A stretch of DNA of 64,000 bases, taken from Cyprinodon diabolis. Its lineage: Eukaryota; Chordata; Actinopteri; Cyprinodontiformes; Cyprinodontidae. Location of the stretch: positions 28,754,510 to 28,818,509 of the forward strand of contig CM060068.1 of NCBI GenBank assembly GCA_030533445.1, written 5' to 3'. The translations under genes were made by a program, and so were the position numbers. Below the pieces are notes generated by a model that saw only the letters and a program-made list of their open reading frames with translations, was not told the origin of the DNA and searched no databases. Positions 50,720 to 59,939 of this stretch are shown one piece after another (within the stretch, counting starts at the first letter, position 1; every line of letters begins with the position of its first letter).

Positions 50720-51251
50720 TAGGGTTGTCACGATACTAAACTTTTCAACTCGATATCGATACTAAGGAAAATATTCGATACTCGATACCATTTTCGATAC
50801 CACAAGGATAAAAACAAAGACTCCAAAATTCTACAGAAATATTTTCATTAATAAATAAAATACAATAAATAAATACAATAAAGGTTGTATGCTGTGCACA
50901 ATATTAAGCAAGCTTGATAAAAAACTTATAAAATTAAAATTAAGTGTTCCTTCCTTGGCTATGCTTTGCACACATAACAATGACACTAGCCAAACCGGTT
51001 AAGAAACAAAAATAATTCTCAGCAGCTGCACCTCTTACAAAAAAAAGTCTGAAACTGAAAAGTGCACAGAATTATTCAATCACACAGTGTTCTGAAAGTG
51101 CATTGTCCTCTATTCTGCACTTTAGATGAATGACTGCTTAGGTGCCACTGGTGGTAGCACTGTATCGATACTTTTAAAAATGAGTATTGTATCCGGATAC
51201 AACGTTTCAGTATCGATACTTTTCTGAGTATCGATACTTTTGACAACCCTA
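50720..51251. mobile_element. hAT-like MITE (TAGGGTTGTCACGATAC family), copy 2
   Basis: A 532-bp element with exact TIRs TAGGGTTGTCA / TGACAACCCTA. The flanks GAACACAC (50712-50719) and GTACACAC (51252-51259) match 7 of 8. It is colinear with copy 1 at 41025 and in the same orientation. Confidence 0.88.
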
Positions 51252-51259
51252 GTACACAC

Positions 51260-52051
51260 TGACTAAGACTAACAAAAAGAAAGACACATGGAGATGGGAA
51301 AGACCGCCAAAAATTCAATGATAGCTAGAGGTGCAAACCACCAACTTTTACCACATATTGTATTGGTTCACTTTGCTTGGTTGATGATACAAGATTTGCT
51401 GGTATCAAAGTCTGTAAGGAAATAATTTCCCTTCAATTCACAAGTCTACGTTAAATAATAAATAAATATAATAAGCCTATCTGACACAATCATTTCAAAT
51501 GATATAGACTCGCAAGAAACAACTCAAATATATTTTCATTATTTTGTTTATAAAATAAAAACTTGTGGATTTAAGAATTAAAGTGTAGCTTAAAAAATAG
51601 TGGTGGATTGATGGTTTTATTTGAATAAGTGTTATTGGACCATTTACTCCATGCATTGATGTAGATCTATCTATGTATTTCTATGATAATACTGACAGTG
51701 TTCCTAAACTGGAAGCATAGAAGCATTTTACACTATCTGAAGTCAAAGGTAAAATTCTGTGTGATTTAAACATAATGTCTGGAAACAAACACTTTATCAT
51801 CTTTATAATTTATTGACCCTTAGTTCATTTTACAAAAAATGTATGATATTCTGAATATATTGTATGAAAACCGATGCATTCTGATTTTTTTTTCTATTTC
51901 ATTGATTTACTCATCCATCAATACCAACCGTCTTATATTTCATTATTAAACAGTTTTGTTTAAAGACAGGAAAACATGAAAGCCATCTGAATTCATCAAC
52001 AGTTTACATCATGAAAAGCAACTGCATAATTAGTTAATATATTTGCCTTTA
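51260..52051. other. Noncoding, no gene seen
   Basis: AT-rich DNA with no repeat family recognised. Confidence 0.35.
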
Positions 52052-52059
52052 GTAGCCAT

Positions 52060-53412
52060 TAGTGATGTTATGAGATGAGCCGAGGCTTCGAGGCGTGTGT
52101 TTAGTAACGGAGTGGCCATTCCCACGATGGCTTTCTGATGGGCAGTTACCATTGCTAGTAGTGTCAGCAGTAAGCCATTGACCTCCACTCCTGAGGTTGA
52201 TGGTTTGAGACCCACCTTTGACATTTGAAAGTTGCGATAATACTTAAGCATTTTGGCTAATGTGACTAATTTGTATTGGTTTGCCCTTGTACAAATATAG
52301 ATCGGGTGAAGACACTGCCAAATCAGATTGGTTGGTTTAGCCAAAAGATTGGTTGCATAACTTACAACCCGATTAAAACCAAAAACTGTGAAAAAACTAT
52401 CATTGTTGAATAAAAATTACTAACACCTTTCATTTTGCTCATATTTCACTAAAATGGCAGAAAAACAGAGTACCTTAAGACATTTTACACACACACAAAA
52501 AAAAACTTACAAATGATATTATTATACACACCAATCATTAACAATTTCAGTGGAACTTGAATGGGGACAAAAAACAGATTAAATTACTAACTGTAGTTAT
52601 GCAATCTACCTGTAGATGGGGACATGCTCACTTAAAGCTTCATAAAATGTGAATATCCTTAAAGCCGGGCGTACACTGTGCGATTTTTTCAATCGTTGCA
52701 CACATCTACAGCTCACATTGTACAACAAAACCGCAGGGTCTAGTCGTAGAGTGAGAGTTCACAGCTCACGATGCATGTTCAGCGAGACGCTCTGATCCAA
52801 TACACCTGCTAACACTGTACGTCTAAAAAAACACGTCGGACTGATCTCCGCAGTGAGATGGAGCAACTCTGACTCTTCTATCCAGAAGCCAAACGAGGAG
52901 AAGTGGAATATGAAGTTCACTATAGTGAACCGCGCTGCCTTGGCAATTTGTGCTATTTTGTGCTGAAAGCCCTAAAAAGAAATGGCGACGACATGTTTGG
53001 ACAAAGACACGGCTGAGCGAACGTGGCTACTACGGTCTGTCAATTTTACAGAAAGAACTCAAATTCACTCATTGCACCCCTGCCATGCTTCTGTATTTAC
53101 ATCAGAGAGGAAGAAGAAACAGAAGAATCCTTGTTTGCCCACTGATCGATTTGCCCACGACGGTCGGGAGAAAATCAAATATGTTGGATTTTTGTCATGA
53201 TTCCTGATTGGGAGGTGGTCGTGAGAGGCCGATTGCCCCTCGTAGCCCCCTGTACACTACACGACTCACCATCAGGCTGAAAGTCGGCCCGAAAAATTCT
53301 TGCACGACTGGAAAATCGCTCTGGAAAAAAAAAAAAAAAATCGCACAGTGTACCTTAAAGCAATTTGCCCAAATGGTTCAATGCCTCATGAGGCTTCATC
53401 TCACCACCGCTA
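52060..53412. mobile_element. hAT-like element (TAGTGATG...GAGATGA ends) with a nested element
   Basis: A perfect 8-bp duplication GTAGCCAT (52052-52059 and 53413-53420) brackets ends TAGTGATGTTATGAGATGAG and, on the complement, TAGCGGTGGTGAGATGAAGC. A Harbinger-like element occupies about 52663-53354, leaving about 660 bp of the host element, mostly on its left side. Confidence 0.82.
52663..53354 (+). mobile_element. PIF/Harbinger-like non-autonomous element, nested
   Basis: Ends are GGGCGTACACTGTGCGA (left) and TCGCACAGTGTACC (right), so the complementary core TACACTGTGCGA is shared. TTAAAG lies just outside both ends, which allows the 3-bp TAA duplication typical of PIF/Harbinger. The frame beginning at 52950 reads KKWRRHVWTKTRLSERGYY, then LQKELKF, resembling the N-terminus of Harbinger transposases (an RRWWV-x-P-x-L-like start). 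No catalytic domain remains. Confidence 0.6.
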
Positions 53413-53420
53413 GTAGCCAT

Positions 53421-54440
53421 TTACTTCGATAGTTCAGTAATTCATCTGTTTTTGAAAGAAAAAAACTACTATTTATGTAGAAAATAAATTAAATAATCAT
53501 CAACTAATTTAGTAATCGAAATGTTTGTTTAGCCTTCATTTTGTTTTCAAGATGAAAAACCTTTTTTTTTTTTTGTCGTGAATGTATCCCATTCAGAATT
53601 GGCACAGTTTGATCATCTTCAAGATTTGCCATCTCATTATTAAACAATTATTTAAAAAAAACTGAGAGATTAATCAATTAGCCAAATATTCATTAGCTGC
53701 ATGTAATATAAAGGCCTATATTTCACACACATTTAAAACATATTTAAAAAATAAAATAAAAAACATAAAAACTACAGGCATTTTTGTATTTTAAAAACTG
53801 AACAGCCACTAGAATTTTGTTGGTTTGGTTTCCAGTACTGGTTTTGGATGTGAGTGAGTAAAATGACCTTGCCTTACAGTTAAGAGTGTCTGAGGCCAAT
53901 AAAAATAAAAAAAGATGAAAGTACAGCACTTTATTAGATAACTACAGGGCTTATTTATATTTAAAATGCAGAGAGGAAAACCAACAGCATCTCCTTAAGT
54001 TCCACTGAAGTGGGCTGGACCTGCCGTCACTACTGTATGTACAATCAATGAAGTCAGTTTCTTCAGTAAATACAAAAAAAGGAAAAAAAAAAAACATAAT
54101 GAATCTTTGTCTTCGTACGTATAAGTGCCAAACAGTAAACACTTTTTCGTTTTGTGTCTCCGCCGCCTCTTGTTTGCTTGAACCATTTGTCTTTTGAGCC
54201 CAAACGCACAGAACTCAACCATTTTACTGTGGATAAGAACAATAACAGGAAGACAACCCGCCTTATATGTTGCAAAAACAATGCAAAAACAAAAACAAAC
54301 AAACATCCAGTTGTGGATTTATAATCTGAGCATCGAGCTTTAACATCACATAACATACAATTGTTCCGCGTCCAGAAACAAAGCGCCTCAACAAACCCAG
54401 CCATGCAGATCTGCATGGAAATCAAAGAGCCCAAACAAAG
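53421..54440. other. Noncoding, no gene seen
   Basis: AT-rich DNA. Overlapping minus-strand frames at 53995-54446 conflict with each other and have no domain. Confidence 0.35.
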
Positions 54441-54446
54441 CCTCAC

Positions 54447-54690
54447 CTAAACACCTCCTCGCTGCTGTCTGGATGCTGCTGGCCGTCGCTTCATTATTTA
54501 GATCCCGCACGCCTTGCTGCACAGCCAGCATGCGGCTCTGCTTGGCTCGCCTCTGCCCTCCCTCCGTTCACTGATATCCACTACAGCTCTGAGCAGAGCG
54601 GCTGTGTTGTTTGTCACATTGTAGCTGCCCTTTTTTCCTCTCTCTCATCCACATCCGACTTTTTTTTTTTTTGTTAAGGGGCGGAGCCAG
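54447..54690 (-). promoter_or_regulatory. Candidate promoter and noncoding first exon (possibly st6gal2)
   Basis: A GC-richer block with CpGs in AT-rich surroundings. On the minus strand it ends GGAGGTGTTTAG followed by GTGAGG (54446-54441), a good donor. A GC box GGGGCGGAGCC (54678-54688 plus strand) lies upstream in that orientation. The only minus-strand gene in the window is st6gal2, whose coding exon is 52 kb downstream, so this could be its first exon. This is inference; another gene or a chance donor is possible. Confidence 0.3.
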
Positions 54691-54934
54691 AGAGAGGCAT
54701 TTTTGTTCTGTATCACAGGGAACAGGAGGGAAAGGGGAGGAAAGATAAAACCATGCTATACAGAATATTAATTTTGACTGCGAATACAACATTTGGGCGT
54801 TTTGCAGAATTAGTTTTGCTCTCATCAGAGGCAATAAATGTTCAACTTCACTGATTCAACTTAAAGTTAGATTTTGTGGTAGCATGATCTTTAATCACTT
54901 GTAAAAGTGCATTATTTACTTTCTTGGGAAATTT

Positions 54935-55055
54935 GGGAACCACTTCATAGCACTGTTGCCTTGCAGCAAGGTTATGGGTTCAATTCCTTGCCTAGGGTCT
55001 TTCTGCATGGAGTTGGTATGTTCTGCCTGTGCATGCATGGCTTATTTCCAGTGTT
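54935..55055 (+). repeat. SINE-like retroposon, 5' half (split copy)
   Basis: CACTTCATAGCACTGTTGCC, GGGTTCAATTCCTTGCC (B-box like) and TGCATGGAGTTGGTATGTTC match the head of the family seen at 18351. The body stops matching at about 55052. The 3' part of the same family resumes at about 55998. Confidence 0.6.
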
Positions 55056-55627
55056 AGGATAGGTATTTCCTCTTTAAAGAGATTTTTTTTACAAAAATCC
55101 CTAGAGTCTGTTTCAACTCCTACCCCCTGCAGCACCGCTTCTTTCGTCTCTCTTAAGAATAGCACTGGACAAAGTTCTCAAACCAATGTCGGCTGCCACT
55201 TAGACGATACCGCTTCTTTTGTAGTGTCCGTGAGGAATGATACGGGAAAAGCGGTACCCAAATATGGATCTTCTCTTCAGTCCCGCTTTTTTGTAGAATC
55301 CTTAAAACCGTTTTTTTTGTTCAATTTTTTTTTAATTCGGCCCTTGATTTTATGTTATTACATCATGTTCTACTAACCCATATGAGTTTTGTGTCCATGC
55401 CCATGCCCTAAACTTCATGCATTTTGCCTCTATGCCCCAGGATGACAGATAGCTCTCCTTTATCAGTCTGGCTCCAAGATGTGCCCATATCCTGTGTATT
55501 TTTAAAGACACGAAGGCTTAGATGACCTCCGTACACACAGTGAAATCCACCATGTGAAGGAAGGCCTTCTACTTTCTCTTATCTGGCTAACAGAGTAACA
55601 ATGCTCACGATTTATAAAGAATAAACC
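55056..55627. other. Unassigned sequence between SINE halves
   Basis: Contains an open frame (55029-55376) without domain. The direct repeat TACCGCTTCTTT / CACCGCTTCTTT occurs at about 55132 and 55209. It is probably part of the retroelement inserted into the SINE. Confidence 0.3.
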
Positions 55628-55997
55628 TAACACCAGCTCGGAGCTCGTCTGCCTGGCTATGTTTCCTGGACGGGATCGCCTTTAACAGTTGCTTTTTGTA
55701 TCTCTGCATCTGTCTCCTTGAACCCTAGTCGGCCTCGGCAGATGGCCTCTCACACTGAGCCTGGTTCTGCAGGAGGTTTCTTCCCTTTTAAAAGGGAGTT
55801 TTTCCTCTCCACTGTTGCTACAAGCATGCTTAGTGGGAGGGATTGCATTCGAGTCAATGAGTCAATGCAATCAACTGGTTTTCCTTAGATAGAAAACTTT
55901 GAATCAATTTGACTGGATGATCTGGTGAACTGTAAAGTGCTTTGAGATGACATGTGTTGTGAATTGGCGCTATATTACTAAACTCAATTGAATTGAA
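55628..55997 (+). repeat. Non-LTR retroelement 3' end with (AATTG)n tail
   Basis: GCAGGAGGTTTCTTCCCTTT, GAGTTTTTCCTCTCCACTGT, CTTAGATAGAAAACTTTGAA and TGTGAATTGGCGCTATATTA, followed by AATTGAATTGAATTG. This order is a very common fish retroelement 3' end with a pentanucleotide tail. The autonomous partner is not determined. Confidence 0.7.
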
Positions 55998-56187
55998 TTG
56001 TGTCTCTCTATTACCCTGCAATACACTGGTGAACTGGCCAGCATGTACCCCTGCCTCGCCCATTGACTGCTGGAGCATCAGCCCCACTGTGACCCTGACA
56101 GATAAGAGGGATGGATGGATGGATGGATGGATGGATGGATGGATGGATGGATGGATGGATGGATGGATGGATGGATGGATGGATGAC
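55998..56187 (+). repeat. SINE-like retroposon, 3' half, with (GGAT)n tail
   Basis: CCCTGCAATACACTGGTGAA, CTGGCCAGCATGTACCCCTG and CCCATTGACTGCTGGAGCAT lead into about 19 GGAT units (56108-56184). This is the normal tail of the family at 18351. Frames through the repeat (DGWM or IHPS) are artefacts. Confidence 0.8.
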
Positions 56188-56258
56188 TGCAAAGTCAACA
56201 ATGCAAACAGCTTTCCACTGGTCCTACATCCTGATCCAATAGGGTAAATACTGTAGGG

Positions 56259-56724
56259 CACGGGTCTTTAACCTTTTCCAGGCCAAGGACCCCAAAACTG
56301 ATGGCGAGATGGAGCGGGGACCCCCTAATTACATATATTGTATGAAATTGTGTTATATCAAAGTGGTCCTATAGTCACTCTATTACAGATGGAGTAATTT
56401 CTCCCTGGGATTATTAAAGTATTTCTGATTCTGATTCCTGGTTGATGGGACAGGTGTTGTGAATGAAACGGTGCCCAGCTTGAAAGAGCTCCTGTGTGTC
56501 GCTAATGTGTGCATTGATGACTGAAAGACATCTTCTGCCCCCATTTATCTGTTTACTACAGTGTGTTGAATTCATGTTAATGTGTATTTAAAGAAATTTC
56601 AATTAGTGGAAAAAATTGCAGAGGGGAATATAAAAAAAGACTAATCAACCAAAAATTTCACGACCCCCCTGCAGTACCTCTGTGGACCCCCTAGGGGTCG
56701 CGGACCCCCTGTTGAAGACCTCTG
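56259..56724. mobile_element. hAT-like MITE (CACGGGTCTTTAACC / GTTGAAGACCTCTG ends)
   Basis: A 466-bp element with a perfect 8-bp duplication CTGTAGGG (56251-56258 and 56725-56732). Subterminal regions on both sides are rich in GGACCCC units. At about 56393-56440 it contains GGGATTATTAAAGTATTTCT and CTGATTCTGATTC, the 3' tail of the L2 LINE seen at 26950. Confidence 0.88.
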
Positions 56725-56732
56725 CTGTAGGG

Positions 56733-58066
56733 CAATAGATCATTCCAAATACATCAATTTGTAGCTCCCTATCCCCTGTTCCTTCTCCAACAGTAGGAAA
56801 AGAGTGCCAGGCTTTATAGACACCATTACGCGACTGAAACAGACATGGATGATGCAAGTCAAATTAGGTCTACTTAGGTCTCTTTTCACCATGCCATGTC
56901 ACACATAGGATTGTGGGATTATGGCTCCTGAGCGCCAGATAGAATATTCTGCAGTCAGGGTCATTCTAGATAGGAGAATTCTTTTCCCCTTTTCTCAGAA
57001 CTATAGTGGCAAGCTGGTATCTGCTACAAAGGATTTTATCTTGTCTGTGTGTTGCATATGAAATCTTCTGCTATGAGGGAGACATAAAAAGTTAGTACAT
57101 CTCTGTTTCATCAAGCTTACTAGAACACGGGTTTGATTATGTTGTCTCCCATTAACTCCCAGTCCTCTCTCTCCGCACACACCTCCACCAGCTCTGCCGG
57201 GGGAAGACCAGGAACCATGGTGGTGGGATTTGTGTGCTTAGATCCTGCCAGAGGTTATGTTTATATGCCCTGGTGGAGCCCAATGCAAACCTTCCCTGGG
57301 TGATTGGTCAGTTGAAGAGCGTTTCAAAAAGCCCTTATGATGAAAAAACATTCAGGCATGGTATGTCGCCTGGTACTGCGGAGCCAGGACCTCAACCTGA
57401 AGACTAATCCTAACATTGGTGGTTGAGAAACCTAAACCTAAGGTGAGTGGGTTTGATATGATTTCATCAAACTCCTTTTTCGATTTATGGACCAATTCCG
57501 AGTTTGCATTTCCATCATTTATTGTAAAAATGATGCAGATCTGCCCCTGCAGTACAGTACTGTTGCCCCACATGTTTTAGGTGTCTCCTCGCTGACAAAC
57601 ACCTGACTTATCTGAATGAATGATTAAGAGACTTCTGCAGCACATCATGGCTGCTGTCAAGATCATGCATTCATTTTAATTTCATTTGATTATTTCCCAA
57701 AATGTAGCAAATTATAGGTATGGTGCTTTGTCCAGTGGGTAATGCCCTTAAAGTGACAAGAGTTGACAGGAGCGATCAGGAACAGGTCCACAAGAGAGGA
57801 GGGGGAAAGCTGCGCATGTATGGAAATCAAACCACAATCATTCAGAGAAGGAACATGCACTGGTGTGTAATATGTGGGCACCACCTGGTACAGTTCAGCA
57901 TGTAACATGTTAAACATGTGCATGAGTGGTAGTTTATGGGTGCCTGTATGAAGTAAAGCTGCTCATATGAGTATTTGTTGCGTGTGTGGACTTTTGGAAG
58001 AATCTTTAAGAGGTAGACAACAGTGTCTTTTCCATTATTGTGGGCTAAGTGGTTTTTAATCAAACA
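56733..58066. other. Noncoding, no gene seen
   Basis: Open frames at 57352-57573 and 57690-58063 lack domains. Confidence 0.35.
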
Positions 58067-58595
58067 TACAGTGCCTTGTTAAAGTATTCAGCACCCTTGA
58101 ACTTTTTGACCTTTTGCCACATTTCAGGTTTCAAACATAAAGATCTAAATTTGTAATTATTTGTGAAGAATCAAAGTGGGACAAGTGGGACACAATCATG
58201 AAAAGGAAGGAAGTTTATTGGATTTTTTTTTTTTAAACAACTAAAAACTGAAAAATGGGTTATGCAAAATATTTGAGCCAAGTTGTGTTAATACTTTGTA
58301 ATGCCACATTTTGCTTGGTTTACAGGTGCAAATTTCTTTGGGTATGTCTCTATCAGTTTTGCACATCGAAAGACTGAAAGTTTTACCTTTTTATCCCTGC
58401 AAAACAGCTGGATCTCAGTGAGGCTGGATATAGAGTTTTTATGAACAGCAGTTTTCAGTTCTTTTCACAGATGCTGGATTGGATTCAGGGCTGGACTTTA
58501 ACTTGACCCTTCTAACACTTGGATATATTTATTTTTGAACCATTCCATTGTAGATTTTTATTTATGTTTTGGATTATTGAGTGCGTGCTATTTCA

Positions 58596-58880
58596 AAGGA
58601 TGCACCCTCCAAGGACCCAGGCTAACTGGACTGGGTCGTTCGAGGACCATGAAAATAAGGAGACCGGAAGAGTTTTGGCTATGGATTCAAACAGGTCCAG
58701 CCTTCTCCAGCTTTCACTCCCCTCCCCCAGCCCTAACACCACCATGGACTCTTTGTCGCAACAGTTGACAAACAAAGCAGACTAAGAGCCGATACCGAAC
58801 AAAAAAAGGCTGCATTTGTCGGCTGCATAATGAGGAGTCTTCCGATCTAAACGGCCTCGGTGCTGCGCTATGATGTAATC
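58596..58880. other. Unassigned segment inside the decayed Tc1
   Basis: Sequence between the Tc1 left arm and the fragment at 58890 does not fit the transposon. It has a higher GC content, GGACTGGGTCGTTCGAGGAC near 58630, and overlapping open frames on both strands with no domain. It may be an insertion or a foreign fragment. Confidence 0.35.
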
Positions 58881-58975
58881 GGCCAATGATTCTGGCCTTC
58901 AGAGGATGCAACTGCTTATTCAAACTCAACTATTGTCTTGTTGAAGGATACATCTCTGTCCTGGTCTCAGGTCTT

Positions 58976-59179
58976 TTACAGACTCCAATAGATTTTCTTC
59001 CAGAATGGTCGTGCATTTGGCTCCATCCATCTTCGCATACATTTCCCATCGGTGTTGCTTTTACGTCGCACATAACGTTTTACATTGTTGCCAAAAACTT
59101 TGATTTTGGTTTCATCTTTCCAGAGCACCCTCACCCACGTATCTGCAGTGTCTCCCATGATGCCTGTTGCAAAGTTCAA
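58976..59179 (-). pseudogene. Tc1 transposase fragment around the first catalytic Asp
   Basis: The frame contains RVLWKDETKIKVFGNNVKRY, then VRRKSN. This corresponds to the W-S-D-E-T block of Tc1 transposases with Ser changed to Lys before the catalytic Asp. It continues through DGKCMRRWMEPN-like remnants of the region deleted in this copy. There is no second Asp or Glu. Confidence 0.8.
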
Positions 59180-59727
59180 ACAAGATTTTTTTTATGGATA
59201 TGCTGTATCTAGGACCTGTCTGGTGTGTTCCTTGTTCCTCATGATGTTCTGTGCGATTTAAGCAGACTTCTGAGACAATTACAGAGCAGGTGGATTTATA
59301 TGGAGAATTGATCACACACAGGTGGATTCTATTCATTATCATCAGTCATTTTGGTTGACATTGGATCATTCAGAGATCCTCACTGAACTAATGGAGACAG
59401 TTTGTTGCACTGAAAGTAAAGGGGACGTTTCATTTTGCACTTCCCACTCTTCAGTTTATTTGTTAAAAAAAATTTAGAATATCCAATAAATTTCATTCCA
59501 TCTTATGATTGTGTCCCACTTGTTGTTGATTCTTCACAAAGAATTAGATATCTTTGTGTTTGAAACCTGAAATGTGGCAAAAGGTCAAAAACTTCAAAGG
59601 GGCTGAATAGTTTCGCAAGGCATTGTATTTTAATTCCTCTATTGTAATAAACATCAGTTACAGTTGCTGTGAGTCATTCATTTTAAAAGGAAATGCAATG
59701 TTATAATAACATATAGTTATTTTAATT

Positions 59728-59936
59728 AAACTTTATTGATCTCACCTTGGAGAAATTTAGCTCTCCATTTAAACCATTCCCTTGGGGAGCAGTGGGCTGC
59801 AATCATAGAGCGCCCAGGGTTAACCCCTGGGCGCTCTTGCTCAATGAGCCAGAGTGGCAGTCTGTGCGAATGGGTTTTGAACTCACAACCTCAAGAATTC
59901 AAGCTTTATGCCTTAACCACTAGGCCGCCACTCCCC
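59728..59936 (-). repeat. tRNA-derived SINE (inverted copy)
   Basis: On the minus strand: GGGAGTGGCGGCCTAGTGGT (A box), GGTTGTGAGTTCAAAACCC (B box), CTGCCACTCTGGCTCATTGA, CCCACTGCTCCCCAAGGGAA and a TCTCCAAGGTGAGATCA 3' part. It is the same family as 43339-43558. A near-perfect hairpin, GAGCGCCCAGGGTTAACCCC with GGGCGCTC, lies in the middle at 59808-59838. Confidence 0.78.
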
Positions 59937-59939
59937 TGA

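Larger units (their letters stand above)
58069..59625 (-). mobile_element. Decayed Tc1/mariner transposon (CAGTGCCTTG family)
   Basis: Ends are CAGTGCCTTGTTAAAGTATT and CGCAAGGCATTG, with TA outside both (58067-58068, 59626-59627). Long inverted repeats contain CTTTTTGACCTTTTGCCACA and its complement. The order of sequence matches a common fish Tc1 family. The DNA-binding region and the C-terminal catalytic part are deleted or replaced, so it is dead. Confidence 0.9.

Noticed and set aside
54063..54446. 127-codon minus-strand open frame next to the candidate first exon
   Set aside because: It lies in the presumed intron after the donor, overlaps another frame of similar length and has no domain.
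55854..56261. Frames with repeated IHPS or DGWM
   Set aside because: Translation of the (GGAT)n tail of a retroposon.
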